Assembly (NCBI GenBank): GCA_003153655.1
Contig: PMAK01000095.1
Coordinates: forward strand, 26,927-33,057
From: Phycisphaerales bacterium
GTDB taxonomy: Bacteria; Planctomycetota; Phycisphaerae; Tepidisphaerales; Tepidisphaeraceae
Length of the DNA: 6,131 nt
Direction: 5' to 3'
A program made the position numbers and the translations under genes. The notes under the pieces are model-generated. The model saw only the letters and a list, made by a program, of their open reading frames with translations. It was not told the DNA's origin and made no database searches. Below, piece after piece: positions 1 to 5,670 of the stretch (the stretch's first letter is position 1; the number at the start of each line of letters is the position of its first letter).

Positions 1-1682
1 GCGGATTCGGCCAAACGCTCACGGCCGAACCACATCATTCCCTTTCGCACGCCGACTCGCATCTGCTCTAGTTCCTTGACCTGCTCTTCGCTGGATTTGC
101 TGTACTGCGCATCGTCTTTAATGATGTGGGGCGTCAGCAGGATGATAATCTCCTGGCGGTTGGTGGCGTCGGTTTTGCTGCGGAACAGCGCCCCGGCCAG
201 TGGAAGGCTGCCGAGGAACGGGACCTGATTGCGGCTGCTCGATGAGGTTTCGCGGAACAGGCCGCCGATCACGATGGTATTACCGTCTTTCACCAGAAGG
301 TTGGTGGAGACCTCGGTGGTATTTTTGACGGGGAGATTGGACGCATTCAAGCCGCCGTTGGAATCTTCAGGATGAATTTCCATGCGGATGTAGCCGTCAT
401 CGCCGACATAGGGCCGGAAACTGAGGATCGTGCCGGTATCGAGGAATTGGACGGTTTGGCTGGACGTGGTGGCGGTGGTTGTTGTGGTCAGATAGCCGAA
501 TTCACTTCCGACAATGACTTCGCCTTGCTGCTTGTCCAGCGCGAGAACCTTTGGATTGGCCAGCACCGTGCCCTCGGTGACGGCTTCCAGTGCCGAGATG
601 AAGACGCCCAGGTTATTCTTGACGATGCCGATCTGAAGTCCGCCCGGCGGCACCTGGGTGTCGAAGTTTCCAGTCGTGAAGCCGGCGTAGCCCTGTTGGA
701 CGGCACTGGCCGCGCTGTTCGCCGTTGAGCCTGCCGTACCGGTGCCGGTGGCATTGGTCGTATTCAAAACATTTCCGCTCAGCGCGCTGGTGAGTGGCGT
801 TCCACTGGCCAGCAATGAATCAAAATTCACGCCGCCCATCAGCGAAAAATCGATCCCCATGGAATTGTTGTCTGTCAGGTTGGCCTGGAAGATCGTGGCC
901 TCGACGAGGATCTGCTGTGGGCGGCAATCAATTTGCTTGATGATATCGGAAACGCGCTGGAGGTTTTCGGGATAGTCGGTGACGACAATCATGTCGAGTC
1001 CCGCTTCGGTGTTCCCGCCGGTTTCCGTGGAGCCATTGGTGCTGCCGGATGAGCCGGTGCCGACATCGCCGGTGTTGATTCCGGATGAGGCATCCTTGGT
1101 GGCGGATGTGAGGGCATCGGGGCTGAGCGCCGGTTTAATCAGGCTCAGGACATCGCTTGCGGGGATATAGTGCAGCGGAAAGGTCTTCGTCACCGTCTTG
1201 CGAGCGGCTTTTTCCCGCTGATCCAATTCCTTCTGCGTATAGACGTAAATCAGATTGCCTTTTTTTTCCCAGGCCATCCCATTGCTGTGGAGGATCGCGT
1301 CGAGAGCTTCGTTGATGGTGACGTTGTAGAGATCCATTGCGGGAATGGAGCCGCGAACGTCTTTGCTGGAAATAATGCTGATTTGCGCCTGAGCGCCAAT
1401 CTCGCGGAGGATTTCGGCAACGCTGATATCGTTGTTGGTGTGGATGCTAATGGTGCCGGAATCGTTTATCGCGACCTTGGGCGCGCCGGCCGGCTGGGTT
1501 GAGGGGGTTGAATCAGATGCCGCGGCATCGGCCGGCGTGTCGCTGATGAGCTTTACGGTGGGCGGAGAATCGGCAGAGCTTCGCTGCATTTCCTCAACAG
1601 CAAATGCCGCGGGACCGTTATAAACGGACGCCACCGCACAAAAAAGAAGACCGGCTGATCGGGTCCATTTCCGCATAAACAT
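1..1682 (-). CDS. pilQ: Secretin of the PilQ/GspD family (C-terminus cut by window edge)
   Basis: Outer-membrane multimeric gate for pilus or secreted substrate. I translated this strand by hand: the frame stays open for 560 codons from ATG at 1682 to base 1, so the 3' end is missing. Residues 1-30 look like a signal peptide (RKW, then a hydrophobic stretch, then a site after AFA). Residues 32-75 are a Pro/Ala/Ser linker. Residues about 76-152 fit an N0/STN domain (DISVAEILREIG, then TINEALDAIL). Residues about 158-265 fit one secretin_N (N1) domain ending VSDIIKQID. The beta-barrel domain follows, with VTEGTVLANPKVLAL (368 on) and the secretin signature VPFLGSLPLAGALF (487-500), then EIIILLTPHIIKD. 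No AMIN domains are seen, unlike many PilQ. ATG at 1676 is an in-frame alternative with an AGAG 6 nt upstream. It lies 23 nt after the connector gene. The choice between pilQ and gspD rests on context. Confidence 0.95.
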   Translation of the reverse strand, partial: MFMRKWTRSAGLLFCAVASVYNGPAAFAVEEMQRSSADSPPTVKLISDTPADAAASDSTPSTQPAGAPKVAINDSGTISIHTNNDISVAEILREIGAQAQISIISSKDVRGSIPAMDLYNVTINEALDAILHSNGMAWEKKGNLIYVYTQKELDQREKAARKTVTKTFPLHYIPASDVLSLIKPALSPDALTSATKDASSGINTGDVGTGSSGSTNGSTETGGNTEAGLDMIVVTDYPENLQRVSDIIKQIDCRPQQILVEATIFQANLTDNNSMGIDFSLMGGVNFDSLLASGTPLTSALSGNVLNTTNATGTGTAGSTANSAASAVQQGYAGFTTGNFDTQVPPGGLQIGIVKNNLGVFISALEAVTEGTVLANPKVLALDKQQGEVIVGSEFGYLTTTTTATTSSQTVQFLDTGTILSFRPYVGDDGYIRMEIHPEDSNGGLNASNLPVKNTTEVSTNLLVKDGNTIVIGGLFRETSSSSRNQVPFLGSLPLAGALFRSKTDATNRQEIIILLTPHIIKDDAQYSKSSEEQVKELEQMRVGVRKGMMWFGRERLAES

Positions 1683-1705
1683 CTCTAATTCACGACGGCG
1701 AACCG

Positions 1706-2332
1706 CTATTCCATGAGCAGGGCAAGCTTGACGCCTTCTCGTTCCACGATGACCTGCCTGGCCTCAATGCTCAGCACACGGAAACCGGAAACGCTATCTC
1801 CCTCACGCACCATGGTTCCGTTGACCATCGCGCCACGATGAGCGCCCATGATGGTCGTTTGCAGCTTGAGCGAGGCGGCGGCAATTCGGACGTTATCAAT
1901 AAGTATTTGCCGCTGTTCTTGTTGATCGGCTCGCGAGGACATCGACTTTCCAATAAGGTCCCAATAACCGGTTTGGGTGGATGCTTTGTCGGCGACGGCG
2001 GCGCTGTCTCGCGGGTAATAGTCGAGGGGGATGGCAAATGGATTGCGAATCAGGGGTCGGATGGGCTGGCGGGCCCATTGCTGAAGCGAGTCGGGATCGC
2101 CGGGTGCGTGCAACATAGACATTCCGCCGGCGAGGGTTCCCTGGGAATCAGGAGATATCAGAGCGCTCGCGCCAGACGCGGCCGCGGGAGTGGTGTGGCC
2201 GCCGAAAATAAATCGGCACCAGACGAAGACGAGGATCACGGCCAGGCCGGTGACGGTGGAGGACTTGCCGGGCGAGGCGCGGAATCCGGCGATGAGTTTG
2301 TCGGACCAGGATGTAATGACCGGGGCTGTCAT
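1706..2332 (-). CDS. PilP/GspC-like inner-membrane connector protein
   Basis: Likely links the PilN/PilO inner-membrane platform to the secretin N-domains. The 208-aa product has a short cytoplasmic N-terminus, one membrane segment at about residues 26-44 (TVTGLAVILVFVWCRF), an Ala/Gly/Ser-rich periplasmic linker, an RNPF motif at 96-99 that recalls the RDPF motif of PilP, and a C-terminal beta-rich domain at about 159-208 (IMG, a run of small residues, VREGDSVSGFRV, then VEREGVKLALL). That last pattern matches the homology region of GspC and the beta domain of PilP. It has no lipobox, so its topology is GspC-like rather than that of the PilP lipoprotein. The start is set by GGAGG 8 nt upstream and by the 3-nt gap after pilO. 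Position between pilO and the secretin gene is that of pilP. The family is secure in outline, but sequence alone does not settle PilP versus GspC. Confidence 0.8.
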   Translation of the reverse strand: MTAPVITSWSDKLIAGFRASPGKSSTVTGLAVILVFVWCRFIFGGHTTPAAASGASALISPDSQGTLAGGMSMLHAPGDPDSLQQWARQPIRPLIRNPFAIPLDYYPRDSAAVADKASTQTGYWDLIGKSMSSRADQQEQRQILIDNVRIAAASLKLQTTIMGAHRGAMVNGTMVREGDSVSGFRVLSIEARQVIVEREGVKLALLME

Positions 2333-2335
2333 TTG

Positions 2336-2893
2336 TCATCCCTCCGAATAGTAAAGGCTCATGAGTAGATCGACCTCGACGCCGCCGCTGGCGTTGTCGG
2401 CTTTGACAATCATGCTTGTGATGCGCGTCAGCCGTGGGAGGTCTTCAAGCTGGCAGAGGAAGGCGAAGACATCGCGGAAATCGCCGGCAAATTTCACGTT
2501 GACGGGGAGTTCATAGAATTGGTCGCTTCGCCGAGGCGTTCCCGGCCAACTGACAGACCAGCCGCGAAGATGATCGCGATCGGCCAGATGGGCGAGCTCG
2601 ATCTGAAACTGGCCGAGATCGCCGGGCGTTGTCGGAAGCTTTTTGAAATCCGCGAGCTTGGCCTGGAGGCGATTGATGTCAGCCTGCACGGCGGGGAGCG
2701 CGCGGGCCTGTAACTGGCTGACGGCGAGTTGCCGCTCACTTTGAGTAATTTGCTCGGCAAGATGCTGAATCCGGGCGCTTGCGGGGCGATAGACCCCCAT
2801 GAAAAAGAGCGTTCCCACGAAGAGAATACCGCCAAGCATTACCTGCTGTGCGCGGGTGAACCAGTGAATCTGTGTCTTGAGCGAAGGCATCAT
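2336..2893 (-). CDS. pilO: PilO-type inner-membrane platform protein
   Basis: Partner of PilN in the inner-membrane alignment complex. The 185-aa product is close to the usual PilO length. It has a short cytoplasmic tail, one membrane helix at about residues 17-34 (VMLGGILFVGTLFFMGV), a coiled coil at about 38-85 rich in Gln, Leu and Arg, and a periplasmic ferredoxin-like domain at about 93-183. The stretch LPVNVKFAGDFRDVFAFL (129-146), followed by LCQLEDLPRLTRI, matches the core PilO pattern, in which a beta strand leads to a helix ending in L-x-R. Two ATG codons are adjacent (2893 and 2890). The first shares one base with the pilN stop (TGATG), which suggests translational coupling, as no good ribosome site is seen. 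GspM is the T2SS counterpart, but the core pattern fits PilO better. Confidence 0.88.
   Translation of the reverse strand: MMPSLKTQIHWFTRAQQVMLGGILFVGTLFFMGVYRPASARIQHLAEQITQSERQLAVSQLQARALPAVQADINRLQAKLADFKKLPTTPGDLGQFQIELAHLADRDHLRGWSVSWPGTPRRSDQFYELPVNVKFAGDFRDVFAFLCQLEDLPRLTRITSMIVKADNASGGVEVDLLMSLYYSEG
2341..2345 (-). promoter_or_regulatory. Ribosome binding site of the PilP/GspC-like gene
   Basis: The minus strand reads GGAGG 8 nt before the ATG at 2332. It overlaps the last codons of pilO and supports this start over the out-of-frame ATG at 2339. Confidence 0.75.
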
Positions 2894-3504
2894 CAGTTGT
2901 CCGTATCGTTCAGATTCAGGCTGAACGTAATTCTGAACTCGCGCATGAGACGGCCGTCCTGGTGCAGATCAGCCGTGGATAGCGAACTGCCGAGAAAGCG
3001 GGGAATGGTCGCCAGGCGGATCATGAAATTTCCGAGAACGACATCGGTCGGTGCGACACCGTGGAGTTGGACGCTCACCTGACGGTCGAGAAGCGGTTCG
3101 GCTCCGGCGACGGGGCGGCCGGTTTGCGGCCGATTCTGCTGCTTAAACTCCAGCGACACATCGAGCAGCGCCATCTCCTTGGGCATCTTCTTTTCAAGAT
3201 CGTCGATGAGCCGGCCAATCGGAACGTGCGGGCCGAGGTGAGCGACAAGCTTGGCCTGATCGGACATCTGGCGTTTGAGAGATTCGAGCTCGTTGAGCTT
3301 TTGCAGGTCGCTGTCGGTTTGCCTGATCTCGCCCTGTCGCGTACCGAGCAGAGTTTGGCGGGCGTGGACATCGCGGGCGGAGAGAATGACCCAGAGAACC
3401 AGGGCGGCGGCGATCATGATTCCGCACCAGGTCTCGAGGACGAGAATTCGCCGCTTGCGACGGAGCATGGGATACCAGTCGGGGAGGAATTCGAGTTCAC
3501 GCAC
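2893..3504 (-). CDS. pilN: PilN-type inner-membrane platform protein, GTG start
   Basis: Inner-membrane partner of PilO whose cytoplasmic tail should bind PilM. The product is 203 aa. The N-terminus has ELEFLPDWYP and a basic cluster RRKRR where classical PilN has an INLLP-type motif. One membrane helix follows at about 20-42, then a coiled coil at about 45-90 and a periplasmic domain starting PIGRLIDDLEKKMPKEMALL (95-114), a typical PilN pattern, with a Gln/Pro loop at about 121-140. The start is GTG, chosen because a full AGGAGG lies 6 nt upstream and because the membrane topology then fits. The gene overlaps the end of pilM by 8 nt and ends one base into pilO. GspL's C-terminal half is the T2SS equivalent, but here PilM and PilN are separate proteins, as in T4P. 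Confidence 0.88.
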   Translation of the reverse strand: MRELEFLPDWYPMLRRKRRILVLETWCGIMIAAALVLWVILSARDVHARQTLLGTRQGEIRQTDSDLQKLNELESLKRQMSDQAKLVAHLGPHVPIGRLIDDLEKKMPKEMALLDVSLEFKQQNRPQTGRPVAGAEPLLDRQVSVQLHGVAPTDVVLGNFMIRLATIPRFLGSSLSTADLHQDGRLMREFRITFSLNLNDTDN

Positions 3505-4750
3505 TGGCCACCTCCTGCGCTGCCGGCGCGGGGACGGGCTCGATGATTGGCGCAGCGGCCAGCGGTGCGACGAGGGCCGACGCGGGCGGCTGAATTCTCG
3601 GAGCCGGCGGAGTAGCTGCGCGCGGGGTGCCGTCGAGGGCGGCGAATTTTCCCTGCACGCGCTTCAGAGCGAGTCCAAGAGCGATGGTCCATTCGCCGGA
3701 GGGATCGCGGCGGTCGATCCCACGCATCGTGGAACAATCCAGACTGTACAACGGACGAGACGGCTCGACGGGAATCGCCAGCGAAGAATGCAACTTGGAT
3801 AAAAGCTGCGGCTCACCTCCTTCGCCACCGGACATGCGCACCTTGAGAGGCCGCTGGCCGCGGAAGGTGACGGAGTGATAGCGGAGGCAAAGGCAGATCT
3901 CGCGGGTGAGATTTTCCATGGTACTTCGCGTGGCGTCGAGAACGGCTTGCCGAACGGTGTCCGGGCGGTCGGTGTCGGAGCCTGTCCAAAGCCGCCTGCG
4001 GAGGGCTCGCGCTTCGTCGGTGCGGATGCCGAGCTTTCGGCTGACATCAAGATTGAAATCAGCGCCGCCCATTTCGATCGCCTTGAAAAAGCTGATTTCG
4101 CGGCCTTTTCCGATCAAAACCTGCGTGCCGCGGGCTCCCAGATCGACCAAGACGTGCACTTCCTGCTCGTCTTCCCGGCGACGGACGAAGCGGTCGATCG
4201 TGCGATAGAGGGCACACGGCTCGACATCCAAAGAATCCACGACGAGACCCGTGCGATGAAGTTGTTCGACGAACCGATCCACATCCGCATAACGCGCGGC
4301 CATGACGATGACTTCCTGGCGGAGATCGGTGCCCTGGCGCACTTCGCCGGCGATGAGGAAATCGACCTTGGCCTCGGTTGTATCGAAAGGGAAAATGCTG
4401 CGGGCCTCGAATTGGACGACGGCGGCCACCTCGGCGGCGGGCATGGCCGGGAGGCGTAGATTTTTCACATGAACGATGTGGCGGGGCAGGGATGCGACGG
4501 CGGCGCGTCCTGCGAAATTTCCGTCGCTGAGCAGTTCGGTGATGGCCTGCGCGGCCTGCGGGGAAATGAGCTCGGCCGGGCTGGGCTGCGAGGAGGCCGG
4601 GCCGGAGATTTCCAGATTGCGCTGGGCCGAGGCGTGAACGACGAGCGAATTCTCGCGCACGTCGAGCTGCAACATCTTGACGCTGTCGTGGCCGATGTCG
4701 ATGCCGATGGGGTGAAGTTGTGGTCGGTTTAATCGGAACATTTGTTGCAC
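3497..4750 (-). CDS. pilM: PilM, actin-like ATPase-fold cytoplasmic protein
   Basis: Cytoplasmic ring or clamp protein of the T4P assembly complex, with an FtsA-like actin fold. Length is 417 aa from GTG at 4750, or 414 from ATG at 4741; neither has a clear ribosome site. The excess over the usual roughly 350 aa is mostly a Pro/Ala-rich tail at 371-417. Visible motifs are phosphate-1 GIDIGHDSVK (16-25), the PilM-typical NLRLPAMP...FEARSIFPF (97-122), VIVMAARYADVDRF (147-160), DVEPCALYR (175-183), phosphate-2 VDLGARGTQ (202-210), GGADFNLDVSRKLGI (228-242) and an adenosine-type MSGGEGG (306-312). Nucleotide-site residues therefore look intact. The GTG start is 8 nt after the stop of the gspH-like gene, and the tail codons carry the ribosome site for pilN. 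An FtsA or EutJ-like alternative is unlikely given the pilN/pilO neighbours. Confidence 0.93.
   Translation of the reverse strand: MQQMFRLNRPQLHPIGIDIGHDSVKMLQLDVRENSLVVHASAQRNLEISGPASSQPSPAELISPQAAQAITELLSDGNFAGRAAVASLPRHIVHVKNLRLPAMPAAEVAAVVQFEARSIFPFDTTEAKVDFLIAGEVRQGTDLRQEVIVMAARYADVDRFVEQLHRTGLVVDSLDVEPCALYRTIDRFVRRREDEQEVHVLVDLGARGTQVLIGKGREISFFKAIEMGGADFNLDVSRKLGIRTDEARALRRRLWTGSDTDRPDTVRQAVLDATRSTMENLTREICLCLRYHSVTFRGQRPLKVRMSGGEGGEPQLLSKLHSSLAIPVEPSRPLYSLDCSTMRGIDRRDPSGEWTIALGLALKRVQGKFAALDGTPRAATPPAPRIQPPASALVAPLAAAPIIEPVPAPAAQEVASA
3511..3516 (-). promoter_or_regulatory. Ribosome binding site of pilN inside the end of pilM
   Basis: On the minus strand this reads AGGAGG, a full anti-16S match, 6 nt before the GTG at 3504. 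It lies in the last codons of pilM (Gln-Glu-Val). It decides the unusual GTG start and implies that pilN is translated efficiently while overlapping pilM. Confidence 0.85.
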
Positions 4751-4758
4751 GCGCGAAT

Positions 4759-5346
4759 TCAGTTGACCGTGATTTCTCCTGTGTCCTGTGTCACGCTGAT
4801 CGTCAGGGAATAGGAGCCGCTATTTAGAGCGATGGTTCCGGGCTGGGTCAGTTGCGAGGTAGTTCCGGAGTTGTAGGCATAGGGCGTTCCCATCTCGTCA
4901 AACGCCACGGTGTTTTGGGTATTGAAACTGACGGCGCCGAGGACGACATCGCTGGAGATGTTGTTCGAGCCGGTTTGTCCGAATGTCATGACGTAGTTGT
5001 TGAGATTCACCGGGTGCGTCAGAAGTGTGGTCGGCCCGGTGGAGGAGCCGCTGTAAAGACTGTAGCTCTGCCCGGTGCCGTTGAATACGACGTATTGGTA
5101 TTGCTGTGTGGCGATGGCGCGGTCCTGTGCGTAAAGCAGATCGGCCATCACCGCGCGGGTGGCTGACTGGACGTCGAGATCGTCGCGCGAGGTGAACTGC
5201 GGAACGATGATCGCCGAGGCGATGCCGAGGATGAGAACGACGGCCAGCACCTCGATGAAGGTGAATGCGCTGAGATGCACGCAACCGCGACGGCCACACG
5301 CTCGCGGCCGGAGATCGCGAAACTGCTGATTTGATTGTCGAAACAT
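4759..5346 (-). CDS. gspH: GspH/FimT-type prepilin (minor pilin or pseudopilin)
   Basis: A prepilin-like protein expected to be cleaved by a PilD-type peptidase and to join the tip of a pilus or pseudopilus. From ATG at 5346 it has 195 aa. A basic leader of 27 residues precedes FTFIEVLAVVLILGIASA (28-45), with Glu at +5 of the mature form (E32), as required for pilin assembly. The residue before the cut is Ala, not the usual Gly. A helical region with the GspH-style VMADLLYAQDRAIA (67-80) follows, then a Thr/Ser/Asn-rich beta domain ending VAFDEMGTPY and SLTISVTQDTGEITV (180-194), the usual close of GspH/FimT proteins. ATG at 5346 was chosen because GAGG lies 6 nt upstream. ATG at 5391 would add 15 residues, overlap the previous gene by 20 nt and lacks such a site. 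It directly precedes pilM. Confidence 0.88.
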   Translation of the reverse strand: MFRQSNQQFRDLRPRACGRRGCVHLSAFTFIEVLAVVLILGIASAIIVPQFTSRDDLDVQSATRAVMADLLYAQDRAIATQQYQYVVFNGTGQSYSLYSGSSTGPTTLLTHPVNLNNYVMTFGQTGSNNISSDVVLGAVSFNTQNTVAFDEMGTPYAYNSGTTSQLTQPGTIALNSGSYSLTISVTQDTGEITVN

Positions 5347-5352
5347 GTGGAA

Positions 5353-5356
5353 CCTC
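5353..5356 (-). promoter_or_regulatory. Ribosome binding site that sets the prepilin start
   Basis: The minus strand reads GAGG 6 nt before the ATG at 5346. The alternative ATG at 5391 has no comparable site, so the prepilin leader is most likely 27 residues rather than 42. Confidence 0.65.
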
Positions 5357-5371
5357 GGATGGCGGCCGGGG

Positions 5372-5635
5372 TTACTTCTGTTGATTGTCATCGGGCTTTG
5401 AAAGCTGGACCTGAACTTTTCCGGACTCGAATATTGAGATCATTTTGTCCAATTTATCGTCTATGGACTTTAGATGATCGTTGCTGCTGGTGAGCTGCTC
5501 GATGATATCGTTGCGCTGAGCGCCGGCATCGGGGATTTGCGCGTGGACCGTGGATATCGGACCGCCGAACCACTGGTTCAGGATCGTGACGATCTGAAGG
5601 ACCACGATGACTGCGAGAAGTTTATGTGCTTTCAT
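5372..5635 (-). CDS. Small exported or membrane-anchored protein of unknown function
   Basis: Function unknown. From ATG at 5635 it has 87 aa. The N-terminus is MKAHK, then a hydrophobic stretch at about 6-23 (LLAVIVVLQIVTILNQWF), then GGPISTVHAQ. The segment may be a cleaved signal peptide (site after VHA, residue 32) or an uncleaved anchor. Residues about 36-70 (RNDIIEQLTSSNDHLKSI and on to KLDKMISIFE) form a predicted amphipathic helix or coiled coil, and the tail (GKVQVQLSKPDDNQQK) is a short beta-like patch ending hydrophilic. The start is set by AGGAG 6 nt upstream. An upstream ATG at 5674 overlaps the preceding stop as ATGA and would add 13 polar residues before the hydrophobic segment. 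It sits 25 nt before the prepilin gene, so it is probably co-transcribed. I recall similar small proteins beside planctomycete pilin genes but cannot confirm that here. Confidence 0.75.
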   Translation of the reverse strand: MKAHKLLAVIVVLQIVTILNQWFGGPISTVHAQIPDAGAQRNDIIEQLTSSNDHLKSIDDKLDKMISIFESGKVQVQLSKPDDNQQK

Positions 5636-5641
5636 TTGATT

Positions 5642-5646
5642 CTCCT
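5642..5646 (-). promoter_or_regulatory. Ribosome binding site of the 87-aa protein gene
   Basis: The minus strand reads AGGAG 6 nt before the ATG at 5635. It supports the internal start over the ATG at 5674, which has only GGAG 3 nt upstream, too close for good initiation. Confidence 0.75.
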
Positions 5647-5670
5647 GTTGGCAAAATTCTGTTGATCGCG

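Noticed and set aside
372..1623. Chain of small plus-strand frames near the left end
   Set aside because: All are antisense to the secretin gene, which is one uninterrupted frame from 1682 to base 1 with the secretin signature.
1838..2368. A 176-codon open frame on the plus strand
   Set aside because: Antisense to the PilP/GspC-like gene and the end of pilO, with a Gly/Arg/Asp-rich product of no family character.
3275..3802. Plus-strand frames of 161-175 codons over pilN and the end of pilM
   Set aside because: Arg/Ser-rich shadow products, opposite two genes with clear domains and tight operon spacing.
3875..4459. A 194-codon open frame on the plus strand
   Set aside because: It lies wholly antisense to pilM, whose protein shows intact family motifs; its own product has no recognisable domain. 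Long antisense frames are common opposite GC-rich genes.
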